A stretch of DNA of 64,000 nucleotides, from contig JAISAE010000080.1 of the NCBI GenBank assembly GCA_031266875.1, forward strand, positions 21,417 to 85,416. The letters are read 5' to 3'. The translations under genes and the position numbers were made by a program. This document shows positions 25,943 to 34,817 of the stretch, one piece after another; within the stretch, counting starts at the first letter, position 1; every line of letters starts with the position of its first letter. Under the pieces are notes generated by a model. That model saw only the letters and a program-made list of their open reading frames with translations. It made no database searches and was not told the origin of the DNA. This DNA is from Treponema sp. (lineage in GTDB: Bacteria > Spirochaetota > Spirochaetia > Treponematales > Breznakiellaceae).

Positions 25943-27112
25943 TTATTCAAAAAACATTTCTGATGTATATTTTTCTATTTTTAGAAAAATATCTTTTTCA
26001 TTGTTATCAAGACGGCGATCCAAGTTCTTTTTTACCAGTTCCAATAATTTTTCTTCTTCCCCAATAAAAACATAATCCTGCTTATAGTCGCTTAAAATAC
26101 CGGGTCCCTTTAATCCCCAGGTTTTATCAAAGTAACCTATACAGGAGGTCCCCGCTGACAGCGCAAGAAGGATGGAATGAAGACGCATTCCAATTAACAA
26201 ATCACAGGTTCTATAAAAATTCCGCAATGCTAACGGATCATTGCTTTCATAGAAAAGAACATTTTCGGTGTCGCTAAAATATTCTTGGACACGCTTTGTA
26301 GAAAGTGTATCTTTTTCCGTTTGCACGACAAAAATAATCTTATAATTATTTTTTAAGAGCATACCGGTTATGGCAAGCAATACAGCTTCAATTTGTTTTA
26401 TCTTTATATCGGGCAAATCATAATAGTCTCCAATAGTGCTGGCCCGTATAGTAACAGCAACTTTTCTGGTTATGATTCTTTGTGTGTATGCAACGGGCCG
26501 CATAAAAAACACCAGATCGGTATTTAAGAAAATGGAAGACTTCGGGAAATATTGCTTAAATACGTCGTAAGACAACGCTTCCCGGCAGTATACTTTTTCA
26601 GCGGCGTTTAATACCGGCTTTATTGTTCGCCTTCCCAGCCAATTGAATTCGGTGGTAGACTGCGGCAAAATAACAAACGGAACTTTTGCTTTTTTAGCAA
26701 GTCTTAATGGATATAGCAGCGCCGTCATCCTGATAAAATCAGTTACGGTAGTACAGTGTAACGAGTTCCCGCCATTAAAATATACTGCATCAAAGTATTT
26801 TATTTGCTTTCTTAAAACAGGCTCAGGCATAATGCCCATAAGCTTTAATAATCCTGAAAAATACCGCATAACAATGGTAAGCCTTGAAGCGTTCCGGTCA
26901 AATTCAAACGGACACGGCAATACTTTTATTAAAGGATATAATTTTTTTAAATATGCGGAACTTTCTCTAAAATAGCTATCATTCGCGTGCCGCGACACCA
27001 CGGTTAATTCGATCTCTTTCCGCAAAAGCAAATCAATTGCCCCAAGGGTCATAGCCAGATCGCCGGCGTTTTTCTTGCCTGAAAAAGCATAATACAAAAG
27101 AATCTTTTTCAT
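25943..27112 (-). CDS. Polysaccharide pyruvyl transferase family protein
   Basis: A 389-aa protein. The N terminus LLYYAFSGKKNAGDLAMTLGAI and the C-terminal LLIGMRLHSILLALSAGTSCIGY are the two hallmarks of the family. Members transfer a pyruvate ketal from phosphoenolpyruvate to a sugar, making the glycan acidic. The start overlaps the F420-dehydrogenase-like gene by 4 bases (ATGA), implying coupled translation. Cytoplasmic; acts on lipid-linked sugar units. Confidence 0.88.
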   Translation of the reverse strand: MKKILLYYAFSGKKNAGDLAMTLGAIDLLLRKEIELTVVSRHANDSYFRESSAYLKKLYPLIKVLPCPFEFDRNASRLTIVMRYFSGLLKLMGIMPEPVLRKQIKYFDAVYFNGGNSLHCTTVTDFIRMTALLYPLRLAKKAKVPFVILPQSTTEFNWLGRRTIKPVLNAAEKVYCREALSYDVFKQYFPKSSIFLNTDLVFFMRPVAYTQRIITRKVAVTIRASTIGDYYDLPDIKIKQIEAVLLAITGMLLKNNYKIIFVVQTEKDTLSTKRVQEYFSDTENVLFYESNDPLALRNFYRTCDLLIGMRLHSILLALSAGTSCIGYFDKTWGLKGPGILSDYKQDYVFIGEEEKLLELVKKNLDRRLDNNEKDIFLKIEKYTSEMFFE

Positions 27113-28293
27113 TTTTCCACCATAGTATTAACGTTCATTGGTTTTCTCAGTTTGTCAAAACAACGCCGGACAATCTTTTGCAGTAACATCCTAAAAATAA
27201 GCAGATAATCAGTGTATTTTTTTACAAGGGTATCAAACGGCATCGTATCCAAATGCTTAAAAAACAAATCCCTATTCCTATGCCTTCCCTTGAAACACTT
27301 GAATGTGGTGCGGGCATATTCTTTTGACAATTCACTATTTATATAAACATATTTACATTGCGCTTTGATATGTTCAAAGAGTTCTTTGCCCTTTTCCGAA
27401 TTGAGGATAACCAATGAAGTGCCATATCGGTCATACATACCGGGAAAATATTTTTTAATTTTCCAGAAATCGCCAAGTGTTATATCCGAACCCTGATTTA
27501 CCGGCCTGAAATTACATTGAAAACAGGAAGGCCGGAGCGATATGCCGTATCCATAGGATTTATGAAAATACAGATCGTTTTTACTTACATATCGTACGCC
27601 ATTCTCAAATTCAAGCAACATATACATGGGATTCCAATTAGGATTTTTATACCTGAAACTTATGCGCACCGGTTTCGAGTGATATATGCTTTTTTGATAT
27701 GCAAGATATTTCTCCCAAACTTTTGGGGATGAAGCGCCGCCGCAAATAAGATCAAGACAATAAAGATTAGTATATTCAGATTGCAGATACGCTTTCAAAC
27801 CGGCAATCTGGCACGGAGTTCCGCTAAAAAGCGCTTTTTGTCCCTCGTCAAGTCTTTTTTTGCATGCCTTGTAACTTTCACCTATGCTGCTTTGGACATA
27901 CTTTGAACCCCGAAAAGCCGCAAGTCCTTCAATACTCTCAGCAGCGTCATGTTGCACATGAAAATCAGCGTCAAACGCCGCGCCAAACACGGCTCCATGT
28001 TGACGAATGACTGTTTCCGCTAACAGCGTAAACACGCCCCCCGAAGAACTGATCTTTCGGGTTGCCGCATCATTATTTATCACCGCGATTAAATTATCAG
28101 GCTGAATCTTTTGTTTTTCCCGATGTAACGCGGGGCAAATTTTTTCACACAACCCACAGTTTTTACACTGTAACGTATCAATGCGAGGATATAAAAACCC
28201 CTCGTGATCGGGCGTCATGCTGATACAGTTCCAGGGACATATACTATAACAAGCATGACAGCCATTACAAAGAGAATTTCTCACTACACTCAT
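27109..28293 (-). CDS. F420 hydrogenase/dehydrogenase beta-subunit-like Fe-S protein
   Basis: A 394-aa protein. Two ferredoxin-type 4Fe-4S motifs lie at the start (CNGCHACYSICP and CKNCGLCEKICP). The FrhB-type domain follows, with SSGGVFTLLAE, FSGTPCQIAGLKAYL and SDITLGDFW. In polysaccharide loci it usually sits beside pyruvyl transferases, as here. Its reaction is not established; reduction of a sugar or an oxidised cofactor is a guess. Confidence 0.85.
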   Translation of the reverse strand: MSVVRNSLCNGCHACYSICPWNCISMTPDHEGFLYPRIDTLQCKNCGLCEKICPALHREKQKIQPDNLIAVINNDAATRKISSSGGVFTLLAETVIRQHGAVFGAAFDADFHVQHDAAESIEGLAAFRGSKYVQSSIGESYKACKKRLDEGQKALFSGTPCQIAGLKAYLQSEYTNLYCLDLICGGASSPKVWEKYLAYQKSIYHSKPVRISFRYKNPNWNPMYMLLEFENGVRYVSKNDLYFHKSYGYGISLRPSCFQCNFRPVNQGSDITLGDFWKIKKYFPGMYDRYGTSLVILNSEKGKELFEHIKAQCKYVYINSELSKEYARTTFKCFKGRHRNRDLFFKHLDTMPFDTLVKKYTDYLLIFRMLLQKIVRRCFDKLRKPMNVNTMVEK

Positions 28294-28322
28294 TTTGCTT
28301 ATCCTGCTAAAAAACCAAGGAA

Positions 28323-29639
28323 TTAGCGTATATCGGAAATCACCAGCCGCAGCTTTCCTGTTTTGGTGCGGGGTATTGTTTCAACATAATTGATCGTTAT
28401 AAAAACCGAGTCATCTATACGTTCTCTTATTTCTTGCATCAATTGTTTTTCATCTTCAACGGTATAGTCCTTTCCCTTAACTATATCAAAATCTATGTGA
28501 TATAAATCTTTTTGATGAATTTGCGCTTCTTTAATGGCTGTTAGAGGTTTAAACAGGTGGTTTAACTGTCCCAATTTCACGCCGTTTGGCAATGTAATAG
28601 CATCTTCTATTCGCCCATCAATGCAGCTAATTTTTCCATCCATGAATTCCGCAATATCGCCGGTATCATACCGAATCAATGGAAAAGCCTCATTTGAAAA
28701 ACCGGTGCCGACTATTTTATATAAATTTTCATTTCCTTCTATGGGAAGAAATTCAATATAGCAATAATCATTATTAATGATAAATTCATCCTGTGCGTTT
28801 TGGTATATACTTGCGACTCCTTCCGTTAATCCATAATGCTGGCATATTCTGGCATTGGGAAATATCCTTTTTAGAATATCTTTTTGGTGTCCCAATAAAG
28901 TCTCGGACGATAAGGAGATATTTTTTACGCAACCCAGGGGAGGCAAGTTGTTTTCATATATTAGTGAAGCTAAGAGAGATATTTGTGAAGGATACCCGGT
29001 CAACCATTTTAGCTGCCTTTTGTGGATTTCGTTATAATAGCTTTCGACGGTATTGCCGCTTAAATGAATAGAGCTAAACATAACCTGTTTTCCGGGTTTA
29101 TTTATTCTCCAAAAAGGCGGATTTTTGTTTTTAGATGAAATAATTTTCTTGGTGCCGAACCAGCCGCACCACCAATCCATTTCAATCCCATTCAAACGCC
29201 GGTATCGCCAATTTACCGCCCATTGCTTATTTTCCATCTCAACGGTATAGGGCAAGGCCATGCCGCTTCCGGTTGACCCGCTGGTTTTCATTTCAATGGT
29301 CTTTGCCTTGCAGGTTGGATTAACAAAGAGTTTGACATCTTTTTTCACTATTTCTTTGTTAATTACCGGCAGCTTCTTTAGTTCCGTATAAATATCCCCG
29401 GCATTAACATTAAATCCACATTCCCTGAATAACTTCTTATAAAACGGGGTTTCAGAAACCGCGTGCAAAAAGTTTTTCAAACACTGATCAGGCTGGTACT
29501 CTCTTTTCTGAAATTTTTCCAGATATTCATAAAAATTCCGGTTAAACCTTCTCCGAAAAATTAAGTAACCTTTTACAGAGCAAAATAAATTTTGAATAAC
29601 AACCGGAGAATTATCGTAGATTCTTTCTATACATGACAT
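28323..29639 (-). CDS. CapK/phenylacetate-CoA ligase-like adenylating enzyme
   Basis: A 438-aa member of the ANL superfamily. The P-loop is MKTSGSTGSGMALPYT, motif A5 is HYGLTEGVASIYQ, RYDTGDIAEF follows, and the C-terminal lysine motif is PRTKTGKLRLV. CapK proteins in capsule loci activate an acyl group for attachment to sugars, though the acid is unknown. The ribosome-binding site TAGGAGG before ATG 29639 is contributed by the 43-bp direct repeat bounding the HepT/MntA island. Without the island this gene would follow the glycosyltransferase at 31300 directly. Confidence 0.85.
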   Translation of the reverse strand: MSCIERIYDNSPVVIQNLFCSVKGYLIFRRRFNRNFYEYLEKFQKREYQPDQCLKNFLHAVSETPFYKKLFRECGFNVNAGDIYTELKKLPVINKEIVKKDVKLFVNPTCKAKTIEMKTSGSTGSGMALPYTVEMENKQWAVNWRYRRLNGIEMDWWCGWFGTKKIISSKNKNPPFWRINKPGKQVMFSSIHLSGNTVESYYNEIHKRQLKWLTGYPSQISLLASLIYENNLPPLGCVKNISLSSETLLGHQKDILKRIFPNARICQHYGLTEGVASIYQNAQDEFIINNDYCYIEFLPIEGNENLYKIVGTGFSNEAFPLIRYDTGDIAEFMDGKISCIDGRIEDAITLPNGVKLGQLNHLFKPLTAIKEAQIHQKDLYHIDFDIVKGKDYTVEDEKQLMQEIRERIDDSVFITINYVETIPRTKTGKLRLVISDIR

Positions 29640-29645
29640 TATATT

Positions 29646-29688
29646 TCCTCCTATAGGACTTTCATAAGTCCTTCATGGTATATAGTTA
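29646..29688. repeat. 43-bp direct repeat, left copy
   Basis: Identical to 31295-31337 except for one base (CCTTCAT against CCCTCAT). Contains GGACTTTCATAAGTCC, a small palindrome. On the minus strand it ends in the TAGGAGGA ribosome-binding site of the CapK-like gene. It marks one edge of a 1.6-kb island. Confidence 0.93.
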
Positions 29689-29692
29689 GGGG

Positions 29693-30169
29693 TTACGGCA
29701 AAGATCGTTGGGGCATTTCACTTATTTTTATAAAAAGTTCAACATCAGTTTTTATTATTTCCCATACATCTTCAATTTCTTTTATTAAAGGTCCCATTTC
29801 ATTCCAATCTAATTCTGAACTATACGCATGCCTTATAAAATGCCTAAACAATAAATATTTTTCCAATTTCTTTTTTACATCATTCCTGATAATTTTTATA
29901 TTTCTTGAATTATTTCCAAATGCCATTTCAAATAATGTTTTATGCCATTTAAAATCATTGGGCAATTTTTCATTTAAATATTTAAAAATTAATACAATAA
30001 CACTTTCAACACCATTATAAAACGAATGTAGTACCTGCGCCGCCGCTGTTATTTCTATAATATCAGGTTCCTTTATCTTGCATAAATCCAATAAAGGTTT
30101 TACATCCGTCAATGATTTTTCTATCCGTGAAATCTCATGTTCGATTTTTATTTTTACATTATCATCCAA
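29693..30169 (-). CDS. hepT: HEPN-domain toxin, HepT-like
   Basis: A 158-aa all-helical protein. The HEPN motif RX4HXY is present as RHFIRHAY near residue 111, which gives both the RNase active site and the tyrosine that MntA-type partners modify by adding AMP. It is longer than many HepT proteins (about 110-140 aa). It starts within the last 8 bases of the MntA-like gene, the order usual for this toxin-antitoxin family. The pair may stabilise the locus or guard against phage; that role is inferred from the family. Confidence 0.8.
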   Translation of the reverse strand: MDDNVKIKIEHEISRIEKSLTDVKPLLDLCKIKEPDIIEITAAAQVLHSFYNGVESVIVLIFKYLNEKLPNDFKWHKTLFEMAFGNNSRNIKIIRNDVKKKLEKYLLFRHFIRHAYSSELDWNEMGPLIKEIEDVWEIIKTDVELFIKISEMPQRSLP

Positions 30170-30455
30170 TTTGAATAACTTCGCCTATCCTGTTGAGCAT
30201 TGAATAAAAATCAGAATTTAAGTCAAAATCTACTAAATCAATTTTATGTTCAATGTCAAAATATAATCTTGAATATACGTCAAAAAATTTGCCTTTTGGG
30301 AGTCCTTTAATACCAATATCTATATCAGAATTCTCATGTATTTTTCCTGAAACCAGTGAGCCAAACAAAAAAACTGATTGGCAGCCTTCACTTTTGAGTA
30401 AATTTGTTGCAATTTCAATATCTTTTCGATATTTTGAAGGAATATTGAGTTCCAT
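30162..30455 (-). CDS. mntA: Minimal nucleotidyltransferase antitoxin, MntA-like
   Basis: A 97-aa protein with the nucleotidyltransferase motif FLFGSLVSGKIHENSDIDIGI (GSX10DXD) and a later Asp (KIDLVDFDL) completing the metal site. In this family it adds AMP to the HEPN partner and blocks it. A near-perfect promoter ends 6 bases before the ATG, so the mRNA would be leaderless. No ribosome-binding site is present. AT-rich like the surrounding locus. Confidence 0.82.
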   Translation of the reverse strand: MELNIPSKYRKDIEIATNLLKSEGCQSVFLFGSLVSGKIHENSDIDIGIKGLPKGKFFDVYSRLYFDIEHKIDLVDFDLNSDFYSMLNRIGEVIQIG

Positions 30456-30461
30456 GTTCAG

Positions 30462-30489
30462 ATTATATCTTATTTTTTCATTATGTCAA
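30462..30489 (-). promoter_or_regulatory. Promoter of mntA-hepT
   Basis: On the minus strand: TTGACA (30489-30484), 16-base spacer, TATAAT (30467-30462). Both hexamers are perfect. Expected transcription start is at or within a base or two of the ATG at 30455. Confidence 0.8.
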
Positions 30490-30569
30490 CTTATGTCTTT
30501 GTATAATTTATTATACATTTTTGCCCCTAACGGTGCATATCTAAAAAATAGCAACTATTAAAGAACAAA

Positions 30570-30636
30570 AAGCTGACCCATTGACGCTCAGAGCGAACCC
30601 GTCAAACCATTAAGCTGACCCATTGACGCTCAGAGC
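30570..30636. repeat. Two-copy 25-bp direct repeat inside the island
   Basis: AAGCTGACCCATTGACGCTC plus AGAGC occurs at 30570-30594 and again at 30612-30636, a 42-base period. It lies between the end of the GC-rich gene at 30649 and the mntA promoter. Function unknown. Confidence 0.8.
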
Positions 30637-30648
30637 TTATTGGTCAGG

Positions 30649-31158
30649 CTAGGAACCGGCGCTCTCACCCGCCTCGGAGCCTTCCCCGCCACCCTTGCGG
30701 CTCCGGCTGGGCAGCCGGCTCGACAGGTCTTCTAACTGTGCCTTTGCGCCGGCCACATTCTCCCGCGCCGCAAGTTTCAGCGCGTTGTAGTACACGTAAG
30801 CCGCTTCAAGCGCGTCGCTCCCCTCGGCGGAAAGCGTGTCCTTGAGAGTAACGGCAAACTGTTCGACCTTGTCTATGAGGTTCCACAACTCGTGCGTCGT
30901 TTCAAGATGTCCGGTGAACGCCGCCATATCAAAGTGTCCGGGGCGAAACTCCGGGTTCACCTTAGCGTAAGCCTCGGCGTGTTCCACAAACGACTGGGTT
31001 TTCGGCCCCATCTTCGCCATACGCTTCCGGTCGTCCAGGGTGAGCGGGCGCAAATACGGCTCAAGCGGCGCGATGAGGGCGGTCAGCGCCGTTTCCGCCG
31101 CGTCGATTACAGCTGCGGGTATCCTCTTCGTCAGAGTGTCTTCGTTTGATTCAGGCAT
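30649..31158 (-). CDS. Hypothetical protein, GC-rich gene in the island
   Basis: The track begins at 31257. ATG 31158 is preferred because AAGGAGG lies 5 bases before it, giving 169 aa (MPESNEDTLTKRI...). Helical and charged, with no signal peptide or membrane segment. A conserved-looking block reads LTLDDRKRMAKMGPKTQSFV, and the tail is a low-complexity SRSRKGGGEGSEAGESAGS. Its GC content is clearly above that of the surrounding AT-rich polysaccharide genes, which points to a foreign origin. It has its own strong promoter. No family is recognised. Confidence 0.7.
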   Translation of the reverse strand: MPESNEDTLTKRIPAAVIDAAETALTALIAPLEPYLRPLTLDDRKRMAKMGPKTQSFVEHAEAYAKVNPEFRPGHFDMAAFTGHLETTHELWNLIDKVEQFAVTLKDTLSAEGSDALEAAYVYYNALKLAARENVAGAKAQLEDLSSRLPSRSRKGGGEGSEAGESAGS

Positions 31159-31189
31159 AAGTGCCTCCTTGTTCGTAACATTTTCGGGT

Positions 31190-31217
31190 AGTATACTCTT
31201 CTCCTTGCCAATGTCAA
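31190..31217 (-). promoter_or_regulatory. Promoter of the GC-rich hypothetical gene
   Basis: Minus strand TTGACA (31217-31212), 16-base spacer, TATACT (31195-31190), about 32 bases before ATG 31158. Confidence 0.8.
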
Positions 31218-31294
31218 GGGCAGAACGAGCGCATACCCAGCCGGAGCTTGCCTTCACGGTTAAAAATTCTCATCAGACACCGGACAGGATCGTA

Positions 31295-31337
31295 TCCTCC
31301 TATAGGACTTTCATAAGTCCCTCATGGTATATAGTTA
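31295..31337. repeat. 43-bp direct repeat, right copy
   Basis: Second copy of the repeat at 29646. It holds the last codons of the glycosyltransferase gene (YHEGLMKVL, stop TAG), so this copy is the original and the left copy a duplicate made when the island entered, or both arose by recombination at short homology. Confidence 0.93.
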
Positions 31338-32427
31338 CCGGAGAGCCTTGTTGTATCTGTTCTACGATGCGTAAAAAACGTTCGGCGGCAAGCTCCGGCG
31401 ACCAATTATGTACTATCCACTCCCGTGAATAATGCTTAAATTTTTCCAAAATCTCTCTGTTGTCAATAAGATACAGCAGCTTTTCAGCCAATTGCCGGTA
31501 ATTGCCCGGCTTAAAAACAAAACCATTCACGCCGTCTTCTATCATGGTTCTAACAGAACCCGCCATGTTAGAACCAATCACCACGCAGGATTCCGTCATG
31601 GCCTCATTTACAACAGTTCCCCAGCCTTCATGCCCGGAACTCGGAAGAACATATATATCCGATCCCCACATTATTTTTTTTATTTTGTCCAGGGGCTGAA
31701 AATTGAGTATCGTTATATGGTCCGATATCGCTAATGTAGCGCCCAGACGTATGATTTTTTTCTTTTGTTCCCCTTCGCCAACAAGAATTAATTGTGCTTC
31801 TTTTTTTTGTTTCAGTATAAGCGCGAATGCCTTTAATAAAGTATCAACCCTTTTCAATCCCACCATGTGGCCGCACCAGAAAATGTGTATTTTATTCGGC
31901 AAAAAAAAGGAATTATGCTCTATGGATGAGGTTTCAGATGGTGAAAAATAACCAAAATTAAATATCCGGCCTGTGCATATATGTAAAAAATTGAAATCCC
32001 GCGCAGCGTAGTGTCCCTGAGCTAAATAATAAAATAATGGAAAAGAGGATAATTTCTTTAATTGAAAAACCAACTTTGCCTTGCGAGGATGGACTAAACG
32101 AAATTTTCCAAAAGGAGGCTTGAACCATCTTTCAGACGCATAAAAAGTTATTTTATTATGTTCCAGCCTCTTTTGCATCAAATGGAAATATTTTGACATT
32201 CTGCATACAACGACATCGGCTTCGTAAAAATGACGTTCAAATTTTTCTTTGTCGCTGTTTATCGTAAATATCCACGGCTCATTAAGAGCGGCAAAAGACA
32301 TTCCCTTCCTTCTTGGGTTATCCAGTTGGCCTGCCGCGAGAAGAACTTCTTCATTGGTTGCTTTTAACACCTCCGCTATAAAAACCGTGATATGATAATT
32401 AACCACTTCTTCTACAAAGAGTATCAA
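31300..32427 (-). CDS. Glycosyltransferase family 4
   Basis: A 375-aa GT-B enzyme. The acceptor half starts MILFVEEVVNYHITVF. The donor half has IFWCGHMVGLKRVDTLLKAFA and the nucleotide-sugar binding motif SSGHEGWGTVVNEAMTESC (EX7E-like). It should add one sugar of the repeat unit at the inner membrane. The end of the gene lies in the 43-bp repeat. It starts 3 bases after the Wzy-like gene, in the same operon. Confidence 0.88.
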   Translation of the reverse strand: MILFVEEVVNYHITVFIAEVLKATNEEVLLAAGQLDNPRRKGMSFAALNEPWIFTINSDKEKFERHFYEADVVVCRMSKYFHLMQKRLEHNKITFYASERWFKPPFGKFRLVHPRKAKLVFQLKKLSSFPLFYYLAQGHYAARDFNFLHICTGRIFNFGYFSPSETSSIEHNSFFLPNKIHIFWCGHMVGLKRVDTLLKAFALILKQKKEAQLILVGEGEQKKKIIRLGATLAISDHITILNFQPLDKIKKIMWGSDIYVLPSSGHEGWGTVVNEAMTESCVVIGSNMAGSVRTMIEDGVNGFVFKPGNYRQLAEKLLYLIDNREILEKFKHYSREWIVHNWSPELAAERFLRIVEQIQQGSPVTIYHEGLMKVL

Positions 32428-32430
32428 ACC

Positions 32431-33549
32431 TTATCCCTGCGTTTTAAATAGAATGCTGGCATACGTGTATCCGTCGCTGACAAAAAAGCATTTAATACAT
32501 AAAATACCAAAGGTTATCAAAAATATAACGATAAGCAATAGTTCTTTTTCATATCGAAAGAACGCCGCCCTTTCAAGCAGGGTTTTCACTAAAAAATAGA
32601 TCGGATATACCAATGAAACCTCAAAATAATGCGTTACCCTCATTAACAAAATGGTGTTTAAGGCTATTAATTTAAGGCAAAATGAAAAAATTCCTATGGC
32701 AAACAAAACCCGTTCTTTTCTGGCGCGTATATATTTATAACATAATAAAGACAAAAAATAAACCGGCAAATTACTATACCGCACCAATCTTGTCGTCAGC
32801 GGTATCCTGGTTGCGGCATATTCACCCCCTATATAGTGAGCATAAGGCGCAATATATTCCAGCCAGGATAGGATAATTTTTTCCAGATTAATGACAGACA
32901 GCAAAGACGAACCCGCTAACGCAAGAAATAAAACAGTAACATTCGATTTTTCAAACAGTATAGCCAAAAAGTAAAACGGCGCGAGAAAGAGGAGCGATTG
33001 ATGAAATCCCGCGCCAATTAAGATGCATAGAACATACAAAACCAACTTTCGTTCAATAATACATATAATTGCAAGAAGAAAAAAGCTGACGGCTATATAC
33101 TGTCTTATCGCATTAAATTGATTATAAAATGATATGGAAATAGTAAAATATAAATATATATACGCATATAAATACTTTACATCCAGATACATAATATAGG
33201 CAAATAATCCCGCCATAGTAATAAAGGCGCAAAGTATAATGCCAAGCTGGGGGTCTAAATTATTGGTTATAACAAAAATCGCTAAACCTGAAAAAAATAT
33301 TTCATTTTTTGCGGCGCCAAGCCACCCCGCAAGTTTCTTATCAGAAAAATAAAGTAAATATGAAAAATAATCTTTGCCAACATTATATTGCAGCCCTATA
33401 AACAAAACCCATATCCCAAATGTTAGCAAAAACAACAGCCTGGGATTACTAAGGCGGGAAGGTCTTTTGACGGTAACTGACGTATTGTTTTTTATGCCCA
33501 GCGACACACAAAAAGCAACATTTATACATAGAAATATAAGATATGCCAT
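32431..33549 (-). CDS. Polysaccharide polymerase, EpsG/Wzy-like
   Basis: The track starts at a TTG (33582). ATG 33549 directly follows the stop of the preceding glycosyltransferase and begins the first membrane span (MAYLIFLCINVAFCVSLG), giving 372 aa. About ten hydrophobic segments are seen, with FGIWVLFIGLQYNVGKDYFSY (the GxDY-like motif of EpsG family) near residue 45. It should link repeat units on the periplasmic side after Wzx has flipped them. Confidence 0.78.
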   Translation of the reverse strand: MAYLIFLCINVAFCVSLGIKNNTSVTVKRPSRLSNPRLLFLLTFGIWVLFIGLQYNVGKDYFSYLLYFSDKKLAGWLGAAKNEIFFSGLAIFVITNNLDPQLGIILCAFITMAGLFAYIMYLDVKYLYAYIYLYFTISISFYNQFNAIRQYIAVSFFLLAIICIIERKLVLYVLCILIGAGFHQSLLFLAPFYFLAILFEKSNVTVLFLALAGSSLLSVINLEKIILSWLEYIAPYAHYIGGEYAATRIPLTTRLVRYSNLPVYFLSLLCYKYIRARKERVLFAIGIFSFCLKLIALNTILLMRVTHYFEVSLVYPIYFLVKTLLERAAFFRYEKELLLIVIFLITFGILCIKCFFVSDGYTYASILFKTQG

Positions 33550-33551
33550 AT

Positions 33552-34694
33552 CTATCGTATGATAGTGCTCATTCTTTGACAACCAGCGTCAAAACTAAAG
33601 TAATCCATATAATCATTTTGTATCTGTTTGTTATCAATCATATTATTTTTATAAAGGTCCATAAGACATTTGATTCCTTTTGTAAAAGTTTCTTCATCAT
33701 CATATATCTGAAAATACGATTTATTAAAAAAATAATCATAACCTCTTGCAGAAACTTTATGTGCTAATACTGGAAGACCCTGTCTAAGACCGTCCATAAT
33801 CCTTAATTTTAGACCGCCCCCAACATTTGTTGGACAATAATATATGATTCCATATTTAATAACATCTTCCATGTTTTCCGGATTTCGTATAATCGTTATA
33901 GTCCCAGTTTCTTTTTGAGCAATACCCATAATTGTTTTATTTGGATTTCTTCCGGCAAAAAGTATTTTGACATTTGGCAATTCTTTGCATAACAATACGT
34001 AATAATGCTTATAAAAATCTTTAATCCCACATTCAGTCTGCCGGCTTCCCAAGGATCCGGTAATTACCATTGTATAAGGGCCGGACACCTTTTCTATAAG
34101 GGGAAGCGCCCGTTGAAAAGGTTCAAATGTTCCAATTACGGCCCTTTCGCCATTACATTTCCCATATTGTCTTTCAAAAAGCGCCATATCCGACTTAGTC
34201 AAAAATAAATTCAAATCGGCCTGATAATAAGCGTTCTTTTCATTCCTGATAACATAATAGGGAAAAAATCCCCGGAAGGAAGACAAAGTTTTATTATCTA
34301 CAGCATATTCTCTTTCATAATTGTGATGAATAACAACAACTTTGATATCAAATGATTTAATGCCATCAACCATATCTCCGGCATAAGTACCGCCATTTAT
34401 TATACATAATTTATATCGTCCTGGATACTTTTTTAAATGTAAAAAAATATATTTTCTAAAACGATGTAAATTTCCAAATATGGAAGATAGTATTGCAATT
34501 ATTTTTTTACGCCTCGGTACGCCAAAATAGTTCCCTTTAGTTACTGTATTACCAATTGATTCTTGAGGCAGAATTAAATCAATATTCTCTGAGCCATAAA
34601 CATACTTTACCGCCTCATAATACGCCAAAACAGCCAGCCCTCCGCCAAAACGAACAAACAAGTCATTTGTTGCAATATAAAGTATTTTATTCAC
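33552..34694 (-). CDS. Glycosyltransferase (GT4-like)
   Basis: A 380-aa GT-B type protein. The N terminus reads LYIATNDLFVRFGGGLAVLAYYEA. Donor-half features are GPYTMVITGSLGSRQTECGI, NVKILFAGRNPN and a C-terminal IYYCPTNVGGGLKLRIMDGLRQGLPVLAH, where E of the usual EX7E is replaced. Belongs to the same minus-strand operon. Sugar specificity unknown. Confidence 0.82.
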   Translation of the reverse strand: MNKILYIATNDLFVRFGGGLAVLAYYEAVKYVYGSENIDLILPQESIGNTVTKGNYFGVPRRKKIIAILSSIFGNLHRFRKYIFLHLKKYPGRYKLCIINGGTYAGDMVDGIKSFDIKVVVIHHNYEREYAVDNKTLSSFRGFFPYYVIRNEKNAYYQADLNLFLTKSDMALFERQYGKCNGERAVIGTFEPFQRALPLIEKVSGPYTMVITGSLGSRQTECGIKDFYKHYYVLLCKELPNVKILFAGRNPNKTIMGIAQKETGTITIIRNPENMEDVIKYGIIYYCPTNVGGGLKLRIMDGLRQGLPVLAHKVSARGYDYFFNKSYFQIYDDEETFTKGIKCLMDLYKNNMIDNKQIQNDYMDYFSFDAGCQRMSTIIR

Positions 34695-34817
34695 ATCTTC
34701 CCCGAAAATATTGCACTATAAGGCACGAATAAATCATAATAACCGCTTAAGAAAAAACTACTATAGCTTTTTAAATCAAATAATTTCCGATTTATTCTTC
34801 TGATAATGTTAATATTA

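Noticed and set aside
29646-31337. Island as an insertion sequence or integron
   Set aside because: No transposase, integrase or terminal inverted repeats; a 43-bp duplication is longer than usual target duplications.
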